Assembly (NCBI GenBank): GCA_964655195.1
Contig: CAZZLK010000051.1
Coordinates: 1 to 19,052, forward strand
Source: DUMJ01 sp964655195
GTDB lineage: Bacteria; DUMJ01
DNA: 19,052 nt
Reading direction: 5' to 3'
How positions within the stretch are numbered: position 1 is the first letter of the stretch; each line of letters starts with the position of its first letter. The position numbers were made by a program, and so were the translations under genes. Shown here one piece after another: positions 7,480 to 15,025 of this stretch. Below the pieces are notes generated by a model that ran no database searches, was not told the origin of the DNA, and saw only the letters and a program-made list of their open reading frames with translations.

Positions 7480-9029
7480 TTAATATACACAGACAGTCTA
7501 TATTACAGGCAACATTCATACTTACAGCCGTTGCATTCCTAAGTAGGATCCTAGGATTTTTGAGAGAGGTAGTTATTGCCAGTACATTCGGGGCTAGAGC
7601 AATAACAGATGCCTATCTGGTAGCCCAGGTTCTTCCTGTTACTCTGGCTGGTCTGGTTGGGGGAGCTTTGACTACCGTCTTTATACCGGTATTTTTGGAA
7701 GAAAGAGAAAGAAATGGCAAAGAAAAAGCCTGGTATGCTGCAAATACCGTTCTCAGCGTCTCAGTAATATACCTTATCATATCACTGATACTCTCTTACC
7801 TGCTTACAGAGCCATTCTTAAAGTTAATAGCTCCTGGTTTTCCAAAAGACAGGCTTGAATTAGCTATTTTACTGACCAGACTAATCCTTCCCTCTCTCCT
7901 ATTTCATGGTACTTTGGGTATCCTTACAGGGCTTTCTCAGGCTTATAAGCAATTTCTAATCCCTGCTATAGGCGGTCTACTCTATAATATATGTATGATC
8001 CTCTCTATATTACTTCTGGGCAGGACCTTACCCCCACTCAGTCTTGCTCTGGGTAACGTCTTGGGAGTCTTTTTACAGGTCCTTCTTTTATTTTTATATC
8101 TAAAGAATAGACTGCCATATATAAGTTGGCACATAGATTTTTCTCATCTGGCTGTCAAAAAGACCTTCTATCTTATGATTCCTATACTTTTAGGGACCAG
8201 TGTTAGTTATCTGAATACAATAATTGACAGGATCTTTGCCTCTGGATTAACTGAAGGTTCTATCTCCGCACTGAATTTTTCAGCAAGGGTGAAGGATCTA
8301 CCTATTTCACTTTTTGCCGGTTCGATCTCGGTAGCCATATATCCTACGACATCTGAGTTGGTGGTGGAAGGTAGAAATGATAGGATTATAGATCTCCTTA
8401 ATAAGGCTATAAGATTTACATGGATCATAGTTATTCCTGCAAGTATTGGTCTTATAGTATTAGATAGAGAAATAATTAGTCTTCTGTTTGAAAGAGGAGC
8501 CTTTGATAGTAGAGCCACTATACTTACCGCAGGGGCTCTTAGGTACTATTCTCTGAGTCTATTTGCCTCTTCAGTAAATCCAATAATAGCCAGGACATTT
8601 TATTCCTTTCAGGATACGGTTACCCCTGTATTAGTTAGTTTTTTGGCTATAGGTCTGAATATATGCCTCAATGCTATACTGGTAAGAATAATGGCTCATC
8701 TTGGGCTGGCTCTGGCAACATCTATATCTAGTATGTTTTACTTTATTCTATTACTATTTCTACTGAGGAAGAAACTTGGTCCTGTAGGGGGTAAAAGACT
8801 AATTTCTGATTTTTTAAAGATCATCTCAGCCTCTCTTGTAATGGGGTCCATTTTGTACTATTCTAAAGGTCATCTGAATTTTATTAATATTGAGGTCTTG
8901 AAAACAATCATCTTTATCTTGTTAGGGATATCGGTTTATAGTATCATTATACTGTTAATTATGAACGAGGAAAGAGAAAGGTTAAGATTTACATTGATTA
9001 GAATCTTAAGGAGGTTCAGTCAAAGTTAA
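7476..9029 (+). CDS. murJ: Lipid II flippase MurJ (MviN)
   Basis: MurJ moves the undecaprenyl-linked peptidoglycan precursor lipid II across the cytoplasmic membrane. The 517-residue protein is almost entirely hydrophobic, consistent with about 14 membrane helices of the MOP exporter superfamily. The opening SRILGFLRE (23-31) is the family hallmark; its two arginines correspond to essential Arg18 and Arg24 of E. coli MurJ, and the following TDAY matches the conserved acidic position. FSARVKDLP in the middle fits the segment with another essential Arg. The ATG overlaps the phosphomutase stop by 4 bases and has no clear Shine-Dalgarno, so translation probably depends on coupling. The pairing with a hexose phosphomutase fits a cell envelope operon. 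Confidence 0.92.
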   Translation: MINIHRQSILQATFILTAVAFLSRILGFLREVVIASTFGARAITDAYLVAQVLPVTLAGLVGGALTTVFIPVFLEERERNGKEKAWYAANTVLSVSVIYLIISLILSYLLTEPFLKLIAPGFPKDRLELAILLTRLILPSLLFHGTLGILTGLSQAYKQFLIPAIGGLLYNICMILSILLLGRTLPPLSLALGNVLGVFLQVLLLFLYLKNRLPYISWHIDFSHLAVKKTFYLMIPILLGTSVSYLNTIIDRIFASGLTEGSISALNFSARVKDLPISLFAGSISVAIYPTTSELVVEGRNDRIIDLLNKAIRFTWIIVIPASIGLIVLDREIISLLFERGAFDSRATILTAGALRYYSLSLFASSVNPIIARTFYSFQDTVTPVLVSFLAIGLNICLNAILVRIMAHLGLALATSISSMFYFILLLFLLRKKLGPVGGKRLISDFLKIISASLVMGSILYYSKGHLNFINIEVLKTIIFILLGISVYSIIILLIMNEERERLRFTLIRILRRFSQS

Positions 9030-9041
9030 GAGAGGTGAATT

Positions 9042-10763
9042 ATGTTTTACGACAGTATAGATGCTTTGGGTACCTATATAGATGTATGTCTTGATAGATA
9101 CAGGGATAATGTCTTTCTCTGTGAGCTCGATGAAGATGAATTGATTAATTCTGTTACTTATGGACAGGCTAAAGAAAGGATTCAGGGGATAAAGAATCTA
9201 CTTAAGGAAAATGGGATAGAGCCTGGAGATAAAGTGGCTCTTCTGGGAGAAAACTCTATAAACTGGGGACTTGTTTATATGGCGGCAGTTACATATGGAG
9301 CCATAATCGTTCCTATCCTGCACGAGTTCGATAGTGTCAGTATCTCCAATATCATAAATATGTCCGAATCTCGGATCTTATTTGTTTCCTCTTCACAATT
9401 GGAGAAGGTAGAGGAGAGTAATCTGAGACAGCTAGAAAAGATCTATCTGTTAGATGATTTTAGAGAGGTGGAGAAACAGGATGTTAAAGAGGTAAAGTCA
9501 CAGATAAGGAGTAAGATCCTTGTGTTTAAAAACAGGATAGACCAGTTCCTCGCTGAGCATATAAATAGGGCAAGGTCTAAGACTATAGAAGAGTATAAAC
9601 CAAAGGCTGATGATATTGCTGCAATAGTCTATACATCCGGGACTACAGGACGCTCTAAAGGGGTTATGCTTACCCATAAAAACATATTTTGGAATATCCT
9701 AGCTGCATTAGACTACATAGAGATTAACGGCAATGACAGGTTCCTCTCTATTTTACCCTCATCTCATACGTATGAATGTACCTTTACCTTACTCCTTTCT
9801 ATGGTTGGAGGTGCTAGCGTATACTATCTCAAACAGAAGCCAAGCCCTAAGGTTTTACTCAAGGCATTTGAAAAGGTAAAGCCATCTATGGTTATGATGG
9901 TCCCACTGGTGATAGAGAAGATATATAAGAAGAATGTATTACCTAAATTGGAAGACAATATACTTCTTAAAGGAGCTACCAGGATCAAACCTCTTAGAAA
10001 GCTTGTCTATAAAAAAGCCTGTAAGTCTCTCTTAGAGGCTTTTGGAGGAAACATAAGGCTTATATGTATTGGTGGAGCTCCTCTTAGTCCTGATGTTGAT
10101 CTGTTTCTCCTGGAAGGTGAATTCCCTAGTGCAGTAGGTTATGGTATGACTGAATGTGCCCCATTAATCACATTTGCTATGCCTGATAAAAAGAGATTTC
10201 AGAGTTGTGGATATCCAATAAAAGGAGCACAGATAAAGATAGATAAGCCAGATCCAATAACGGGTATAGGTGAGGTTCTGGTAAAAGGTCCTATGGTTAC
10301 TAAGGGCTACTACAAGAATGAGGAAGAGACAAAGAAGTTATTTACTGAAGATGGCTGGATGCGGACTGGAGATTTGGGATATTTAGATAATGATAACTAC
10401 CTGTACTTAAAAGGGAGATTAAAGAATGTTATTTTAGGACCTAATGGGGAAAATATATATCCAGAGGAGATAGAGCAGGTTTTGTGTGAAGACAGGGGGA
10501 TAATTGAGGCTCTGGTTTTAGAAAAAGAAGGGAAGTTGATAGCGTATATATATCCAGATTACGATTTTCTAAATACGGAACTCAAACTCCTTGATATTGA
10601 GCCTGTACAGGCACAGGAAAGACTTGAAAGGTACTTTGATAATCTTATAAAGCTGACAAACCAGAGATTACCCACCTTCTCCCAGATTAAAGGTTTCAAC
10701 ATAGTGGAGAAGGAATTTGAGAAGACACCTACACAGAAGATAAAGAGATATATGTATATGTGA
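9042..10763 (+). CDS. AMP-forming long-chain acyl-CoA synthetase (FadD15-like)
   Basis: This ANL-superfamily enzyme activates a carboxylic acid, probably a long-chain fatty acid, to acyl-AMP and then a thioester. Motifs are clear: YTSGTTGRSKG (197-207, ATP phosphate binding), YGMTECAP (367-374), DGWMRTGDLGYLD (437-449) and KGRLKNVILGPNGENIYPEE (457-476). A Lys in KTPTQKIKR (561-569) is the expected adenylation lysine. The 573-residue length and the ILGPNGENIYP hinge are typical of bacterial long-chain acyl-CoA synthetases. There is no signal peptide. The ATG has GAGAGGTGA about 5 bases upstream and lies 12 bases after murJ. It probably supplies activated fatty acids for membrane lipid; plsC lies in another operon at 15682. 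CoA versus acyl-carrier protein as acceptor is unresolved. Confidence 0.88.
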   Translation: MFYDSIDALGTYIDVCLDRYRDNVFLCELDEDELINSVTYGQAKERIQGIKNLLKENGIEPGDKVALLGENSINWGLVYMAAVTYGAIIVPILHEFDSVSISNIINMSESRILFVSSSQLEKVEESNLRQLEKIYLLDDFREVEKQDVKEVKSQIRSKILVFKNRIDQFLAEHINRARSKTIEEYKPKADDIAAIVYTSGTTGRSKGVMLTHKNIFWNILAALDYIEINGNDRFLSILPSSHTYECTFTLLLSMVGGASVYYLKQKPSPKVLLKAFEKVKPSMVMMVPLVIEKIYKKNVLPKLEDNILLKGATRIKPLRKLVYKKACKSLLEAFGGNIRLICIGGAPLSPDVDLFLLEGEFPSAVGYGMTECAPLITFAMPDKKRFQSCGYPIKGAQIKIDKPDPITGIGEVLVKGPMVTKGYYKNEEETKKLFTEDGWMRTGDLGYLDNDNYLYLKGRLKNVILGPNGENIYPEEIEQVLCEDRGIIEALVLEKEGKLIAYIYPDYDFLNTELKLLDIEPVQAQERLERYFDNLIKLTNQRLPTFSQIKGFNIVEKEFEKTPTQKIKRYMYM

Positions 10764-10767
10764 GTCT

Positions 10768-11526
10768 TTACTCTAATTCCTGAAGGTTAAATAAGACTAT
10801 CCCTGCAGATATCAGTAAAATTGATAATGCAAGAGTTGTTGCTATTGTTTTTGTAGCAGAAGTCCAGTTTACTCCGGTTGTTATCCACTGGTTCTCTAGA
10901 GAAGATAGATATATCGGATTATAGCTCTTTATACCGGGTAACATATTTAGTAGAACCAGGATTATAAATATACTGATAAATATACCACCAGCCTGTAAGG
11001 TGTTATTACCCAGTGAACTTGCAAATATGGTTAAAGAAATAATAAATGCCATATAGATAAGGAAGAGTATACAGCTTTGAAATGCTGTGTGGATTTCTGT
11101 CTGAGGAAAGAGCATAACAGAGTAATAGGAACAGAGGCAGAAAGACACCAGGGTCAATAAAGTGACTAAAGATATCTGAAAAATGAATTTTGCCAGAACC
11201 CATTCTCTCCTGTCCACGCCTTTACTTACAATAAGACTTGCAGTTCTACGGTTTTTCTCTTCGGCGATACTCCCTATAAAGAGCAGGACTACTATCAAAA
11301 ATACCATCTGATTCATATTCTTTAAGAACTGTAAAAAAGCGTCCTTCCATGTGGGCGGGGGAACTATAATGGTAACCTCAGGGGTGATCGACTTTATAAT
11401 CTCAGGCATCACTTTGGCAATTATCGGACTTATAATTGAAAATAGCAAAAATGTAATGATTATGGCTATGAGCTTTCCTGTCTTTTGATATTCATAAAGC
11501 TCCTTTTTTATAAGCTTAAATACCAT
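10768..11526 (-). CDS. ABC-2 type transporter permease
   Basis: This is the membrane subunit of an ABC exporter. The 252 residues hold about six helices, near 19-38, 72-88, 113-137, 150-171, 178-196 and 228-246. A cytoplasmic segment EEKNRRTASLIVSKGVDRRE (89-108) resembles the coupling region of ABC-2 membrane proteins: a Glu-rich turn, then a basic stretch before the next helix. A large extracytoplasmic loop around 40-70 contains PPP. The start overlaps the end of the ATPase gene by 11 bases, so the two are co-translated partners. Its stop is 4 bases from that of the convergent acyl-CoA synthetase gene. The substrate is unknown; related systems export drugs, peptides, lipids or glycans, or give self-protection. 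Confidence 0.83.
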   Translation of the reverse strand: MVFKLIKKELYEYQKTGKLIAIIITFLLFSIISPIIAKVMPEIIKSITPEVTIIVPPPTWKDAFLQFLKNMNQMVFLIVVLLFIGSIAEEKNRRTASLIVSKGVDRREWVLAKFIFQISLVTLLTLVSFCLCSYYSVMLFPQTEIHTAFQSCILFLIYMAFIISLTIFASSLGNNTLQAGGIFISIFIILVLLNMLPGIKSYNPIYLSSLENQWITTGVNWTSATKTIATTLALSILLISAGIVLFNLQELE

Positions 11527-12424
11527 TAGTTACCTCCAGGAATATATCCTCAAGAGACGGTTCTAATAGCTCTAACCTTTCTAGTATAAGGTCTTCCTGC
11601 ACAATTATTCTTGGGATATCTCTTAAAGCAGAGTTGATATCAGTTACTTCTAAGATTATACTGTTGTTATCCCTTACATCTAAAAAGACCGGCTTTAAGT
11701 TCTCTCTTAACCTCTTTAGAAGTCTTTCTGAATTATCCACCCCTATCAATATCCTTCTCTTCCAGTATCTCCTCTTAATATTTTCTATACTATCCTCTAG
11801 GAGTAATCTTCCTTCCTTTAGGATACCAATCCTATCACATATCCTCTCTACATCTGTAAGTATATGGGTAGAAAAGAATACCGTCTTCTTGCCTTTCAGT
11901 GAATAGATCAAATCCAGTATCTCTTTCCTCCCCTGCGGATCTAAACTGGAGGTTGGTTCATCCAATATAAGAATCTCTGGGTCAGATAAGAGTGCCTGTG
12001 CTATGCCAAGTCTCTGTTTCATCCCTCTAGAATAAGTTCCTATCTTGCCCCTCTCATTTCTCAACCCCACCAGTTCTAAGGTCTCCTCTATCTTTCTCTT
12101 AGAATCTTCAATACCAGTTATATCTCCTATGAAAGAGAGGAATTCTCTGGCGGTGAAGAAATTATAAAAGTTTGGGACGTCCGGAAGAAATCCTACCCTT
12201 CTTAGATAGTTTCTACTCTTTCTTATATCCTCACCCAGTATATATGCTGTTCCCTTTGTTGGCTTTGCCAGGTTTAAAAGAACCCTTATTGTAGTTGTCT
12301 TTCCTGCACCATTTGGTCCGAGATACCCAAAGATAACCCCTTTGGAAATCTCCAGATTGAGATTTTCTAGTGCCTTTTTATCTTTAAAATATTTACAGAG
12401 TCCTTCAGTCTTTATCGCAATCAT
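11516..12424 (-). CDS. ABC-2 type transporter ATP-binding protein
   Basis: This nucleotide-binding subunit powers the permease encoded just downstream. Present are Walker A GPNGAGKT (36-43), the signature YSRGMKQR (131-138), Walker B ILILDEP (151-157), D-loop SSLD (159-162) and switch His187 in FFSTHIL. The Q-loop region reads VGFLPDVPNFYNF without the usual Gln, as is common in BcrA/NatA-like ATPases. After the roughly 215-residue core comes an extra C-terminal domain ending EPSLEDIFLEVT, typical of this exporter class. The ATG overlaps the stop of the upstream PLDc_N-like gene as ATGA, giving a strict three-gene unit. The substrate is not deducible. Confidence 0.92.
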   Translation of the reverse strand: MIAIKTEGLCKYFKDKKALENLNLEISKGVIFGYLGPNGAGKTTTIRVLLNLAKPTKGTAYILGEDIRKSRNYLRRVGFLPDVPNFYNFFTAREFLSFIGDITGIEDSKRKIEETLELVGLRNERGKIGTYSRGMKQRLGIAQALLSDPEILILDEPTSSLDPQGRKEILDLIYSLKGKKTVFFSTHILTDVERICDRIGILKEGRLLLEDSIENIKRRYWKRRILIGVDNSERLLKRLRENLKPVFLDVRDNNSIILEVTDINSALRDIPRIIVQEDLILERLELLEPSLEDIFLEVTNGI

Positions 12425-12621
12425 TGCTTTCTTCCAAAGACGAAATATACTATTACTCCCAGTATCTGGAAGGCGACTATAACTATACCCCAGAGAATTT
12501 TAGGTCCTCGTAAGTCTTCTGCAGGACGTCTGATAAGATCAACCAGCGCATAGATCTGAAGACCTACCTGTAAGGCAAATACTGGAAGAAATAATCTCCA
12601 ATTGCTTAGAAATGTCTCCAT
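12421..12621 (-). CDS. Small PLDc_N-type membrane protein
   Basis: This 66-residue protein has two membrane helices (about 9-29 and 43-62) joined by a short polar loop, DLIRRPAEDLRGPKILWG. The RRP then GPKILWG pattern and the final IVYFVFGR tail match the PLDc_N family (PF13396), the membrane anchor found at the N-terminus of cardiolipin synthases but also encoded alone. No catalytic HKD motif is present. The ATG at 12621 is preferred over an upstream start at 12684 because AGGAGGGT lies 5 bases before it and the added residues are not family-like. It is first in the operon, with an ATGA overlap into the ATPase gene, so it may be an accessory subunit of that exporter. Its function is unknown. 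Confidence 0.8.
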   Translation of the reverse strand: METFLSNWRLFLPVFALQVGLQIYALVDLIRRPAEDLRGPKILWGIVIVAFQILGVIVYFVFGRKQ

Positions 12622-12656
12622 AATAGACCCTCCTATTAAACAAACCTTGAAACAAT

Positions 12657-12684
12657 TGTATAATACTATTGATGTAGGCGTCAA
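12657..12684 (-). promoter_or_regulatory. Candidate promoter for the PLDc_N-ABC operon
   Basis: On the minus strand, TTGACG (12684-12679, 5 of 6 matches) and TATACA (12662-12657, 5 of 6) are 16 bases apart. The predicted start is near 12650, about 29 bases before the ATG at 12621. It is back to back with the promoter for the protease-trpS operon. Confidence 0.55.
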
Positions 12685-12697
12685 GAGAATAAAGGCC

Positions 12698-12726
12698 TTG
12701 AAATTTGTACCCCTTTATGCTAATCT
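12698..12726 (+). promoter_or_regulatory. Candidate promoter for the M50 protease-trpS operon
   Basis: TTGAAA (12698-12703) and TAATCT (12721-12726) are separated by 17 bases, with TGC just before the -10 giving an extended element. The predicted start near 12733 is only about 3 bases before the ATG at 12736, so the transcript would be nearly leaderless. Confidence 0.45.
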
Positions 12727-12735
12727 CTTTAAGAG

Positions 12736-13332
12736 ATGAGATTTGATATCTTGAATTTGTTACTGAGTATACCAGCTATTCTGATAGCTATTACCTTCCA
12801 TGAATATGCTCATGGATGGATGGCTTATAGGCTAGGAGACCCTACCCCAAAATTTTATGGTAGGTTAACATTGAATCCACTTGCTCACCTTGACCCTATA
12901 GGGACGATTATGCTTCTTATATTTAGATTTGGATGGGCAAAGCCAGTCCCTATAAATCCGAATAATTTCTATAATTATAGACGAGATACAGTGCTGGTAT
13001 CCATTGCCGGACCGTCAGCCAATTTCCTCCTGGCTATAATATTTGCACTCATAGGAAGGATAGTTATGCCACTTTATATAATACCTATAAATGCATTTCT
13101 ATCTATAGGTATATATGTGAATATAGCTCTAGCTATTTTTAACCTAATACCTATTCCTCCTTTAGATGGTTCTAAACTTCTATTGCTCTTCTTGCCATAT
13201 AAATATACTTATATTATGGGATTTTTAGAGCAATATGGGTTTATAATTATAGTGATGTTGATAGCGTTTACTAATTTTATAGGTTTGATAGTTTCTCCTA
13301 TAGTAAACTGGTTATTTAATATATTTGTCTAG
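12736..13332 (+). CDS. Site-2-type M50 intramembrane metalloprotease (YwhC/Rip class)
   Basis: This membrane-embedded zinc protease cleaves substrates within the bilayer. The zinc motif HEYAH (22-26, with Glu23 catalytic) lies in the first helix. It is followed by LGDPTPKFYGRLTLNPLAH, the family signature of the short, PDZ-less M50 group, then AGPSANFLLA (91-100). The second catalytic segment is NLIPIPPLDGSK (136-147) with Asp144 as third ligand. The 198-residue length and hydrophobicity are normal for a compact protease with about five to six helices. The ATG is close to the predicted transcription start and has only a weak AAGAG before it. It leads the operon, 23 bases before trpS; M50 genes beside trpS are seen in other bacteria. 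The substrate is unknown. Confidence 0.88.
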   Translation: MRFDILNLLLSIPAILIAITFHEYAHGWMAYRLGDPTPKFYGRLTLNPLAHLDPIGTIMLLIFRFGWAKPVPINPNNFYNYRRDTVLVSIAGPSANFLLAIIFALIGRIVMPLYIIPINAFLSIGIYVNIALAIFNLIPIPPLDGSKLLLLFLPYKYTYIMGFLEQYGFIIIVMLIAFTNFIGLIVSPIVNWLFNIFV

Positions 13333-13355
13333 TCTAGGGAATGGAGGCTTGAGAT

Positions 13356-14348
13356 ATGGAAAGAGTTTTAAGTGGTATAAGACCAACAGGCAAGATGCAT
13401 CTTGGTAACTATTTTGGAGCTGCCATAAATTGGGTAAATATGCAGGATGAGTATGAATGTTTTTTCCCTATAGTAGACTGGCATGCTCTCACTACCAGAT
13501 ATGAAGATATATCGACGCTATCTCAAGACGTATGGGATCTTATACTTGATCTTCTTAGTATAGGTATAGATCCAGAGAAGAGCGCCCTCTTTATACAGTC
13601 TTTATCTCCAGACCACGCGGAACTCCATATCCTGCTCTCTATGATTACTCCTATAAGCTGGTTAGAGAGAAATCCTACATTAAAAGATATGGTCAGAAAT
13701 CTTGATATAAGAGAGAGTATAAATTATGGACTCCTGGGTTACCCTGTACTTATGACTGCTGATATCCTGCTCTATAAAGCAACTGTAGTTCCGGTTGGAG
13801 CGGATCAGATCCCCCATCTGGAATTAGCTAGAGAGATAGCAAGGAGATTTAATTACCTCTATGGAGAGGTCTTCCCCGAACCCCAGCCTAAGCTTACTGA
13901 AGGAGCAATATTCCCTGGTATTGATGGGAGGAAGATGAGTAAGAGTTACAATAACTATATTGGAGTAACTGAAGACCCTGAAAGTGTCAAGGAGAAGGTT
14001 ATGGCAACGGTTACAGATCCTCAGAAGATCAGACTCAGAGATAAGGGGCATCCAGAGGTATGTAATATATTTACTTTTCACAAGTTCTTTACCAGAGAGA
14101 TAGAAGTAGTGGAGAAAGAGTGTAGAAGTGGAGATAGAGGATGTGTAGCCTGCAAGAATGAGCTATACAATAACCTTATTAACTATTTTGCCCCTATAAG
14201 GGAAAAGAGGAACTATTTACAGTCCAATCTTGATTTAGTGAAAGAGATAGTAAGGAGCGGGCAGGAAAAGGCAAGAAGAGTTTCTTCTGCTACCATCCAA
14301 GAGGTGAGAGAGCATATGGGGATGTCTTACGGCTTCAGAAGTATCTAG
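13356..14348 (+). CDS. trpS: Tryptophan--tRNA ligase with a likely [4Fe-4S] site
   Basis: This class I synthetase charges tRNA-Trp with tryptophan in the cytoplasm. The HIGH-type motif is in PTGKMHLGNY (10-19), the KMSKS motif is in DGRKMSKSYNN (190-200), and the pocket segment VVPVGADQIPHLELAR is intact. Four cysteines at 236, 256, 263 and 266 have spacing C-x19-C-x6-C-x2-C. This closely resembles the C-x22-C-x6-C-x2-C motif that binds a [4Fe-4S] cluster in Thermotoga maritima TrpRS. The 330 residues are full length. The start ATG has GGAGG 8 bases upstream. The last residues, VREHMGM followed by SYGFRSI, overlap the beginning of the rluB frame; the family normally ends near VREAMGL, so the tail after MGM is probably dispensable. 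Confidence 0.95.
   Translation: MERVLSGIRPTGKMHLGNYFGAAINWVNMQDEYECFFPIVDWHALTTRYEDISTLSQDVWDLILDLLSIGIDPEKSALFIQSLSPDHAELHILLSMITPISWLERNPTLKDMVRNLDIRESINYGLLGYPVLMTADILLYKATVVPVGADQIPHLELAREIARRFNYLYGEVFPEPQPKLTEGAIFPGIDGRKMSKSYNNYIGVTEDPESVKEKVMATVTDPQKIRLRDKGHPEVCNIFTFHKFFTREIEVVEKECRSGDRGCVACKNELYNNLINYFAPIREKRNYLQSNLDLVKEIVRSGQEKARRVSSATIQEVREHMGMSYGFRSI
14302..14321 (+). promoter_or_regulatory. Internal Shine-Dalgarno, ATG and G-run at the trpS/rluB junction
   Basis: Inside the 3' end of trpS, AGGTGA (14302-14307) lies 8 bases before ATG (14316-14318), which is followed by GGG, forming a GGGG run at 14318-14321. This ATG is in the trpS frame, not the rluB frame. A one-base backward slip on the G-run would enter the rluB frame at GAT 14321. 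The geometry could serve as an rluB start plus -1 frameshift, or mark a base missing from the sequence. Confidence 0.5.
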
Positions 14349-15025
14349 CCAGCTGTGGAATAGCCTCAAGGAGAAAGGCAGAAGAGCTAATAAAAGCAGG
14401 GAGGGTAAAGGTAAACGGTAATATTGCCAAGATTGGCGACAAGGTAGATCCAGATGCAGATAAGATTGAGCTTGATGGAATTATTCTTAAACCAGCAAAA
14501 AAAGAATACTTTATAATGAACAAACCGAAGGGTTCTATAACTACATTATACGATCCGCAGGGTAGAATTACTGTTATGGACTTATTAAATAGAAAAGACC
14601 TTTTCCATGTTGGAAGACTTGATAAGGATACTAGAGGGCTACTGATAATTACTAATGATGGTGACCTGGCAAATAGGTTACTCCATCCCAGATATGAGAT
14701 AGAGAGGAGATATAGGGTAACGATTAAGGGTAGAGTAGATAATGGTAAGATTGAGAGATTACTTAGAGGCGTGGAACTGGAGGATGGTCCTGCCAGATTT
14801 GATGATGTAAGGATAATAAGTGTTGAAGATACTAGAAGTATTTTAGAGGTTTCTTTACATGAAGGTAGAAAGAGGATGATTAGAAGAATGTTTGAGAAGA
14901 TAGGAAATCCTGTTTTGGATCTGGTTCGTACACAGTTTGGTCCTATAAAACTTGGAGACTTAAAAGAGGGAGAGATAAGACCCCTAACCAAAGAGGAGAT
15001 AGAAAGGTTGAGATGTCTCTTATAA
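14321..15025 (+). CDS. rluB: 23S rRNA pseudouridine synthase RluB/RsuA family, no canonical start
   Basis: This enzyme isomerises a uridine of ribosomal RNA to pseudouridine. The frame encodes an S4 RNA-binding domain, RLQKYLASCGIASRRKAEEL onward, then the synthase domain with MNKPKG, the catalytic GRLDKDTRGLL (Asp codon 14621-14623) and EGRKRMIRRMFE. The frame is open from the TGA near 14232 to the stop at 15023, but no ATG, GTG or TTG occurs before 14516. Starting at that ATG would remove the whole S4 domain. The coordinates given begin where the frame would be entered from the ATG at 14316 after a -1 slip on GGGG, giving MG-DVLRLQKYLA. Alternatives are a rare start codon, a sequence error, or a truncated but active protein. 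It overlaps trpS upstream and cmk by 13 bases downstream. Confidence 0.85.
   Translation, partial: DVLRLQKYLASCGIASRRKAEELIKAGRVKVNGNIAKIGDKVDPDADKIELDGIILKPAKKEYFIMNKPKGSITTLYDPQGRITVMDLLNRKDLFHVGRLDKDTRGLLIITNDGDLANRLLHPRYEIERRYRVTIKGRVDNGKIERLLRGVELEDGPARFDDVRIISVEDTRSILEVSLHEGRKRMIRRMFEKIGNPVLDLVRTQFGPIKLGDLKEGEIRPLTKEEIERLRCLL

Noticed and set aside
11006..11203. Minus-strand frame of 65 codons inside the ABC permease gene
   Set aside because: It lies entirely in another frame of the permease gene and has no plausible ribosome binding site.
12040..12200. Missing Gln in the Q-loop of the ABC ATPase as a possible defect
   Set aside because: BcrA/NatA-like ABC-2 ATPases commonly read LPE/LPD plus Pro at this position; all other motifs are intact.
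14335..14991. Open frame of 218 codons on the minus strand opposite rluB
   Set aside because: Its translation is Ser/Leu/Ile-rich low-complexity sequence with no family motif, and it is antisense to the clear pseudouridine synthase frame. It is a shadow.
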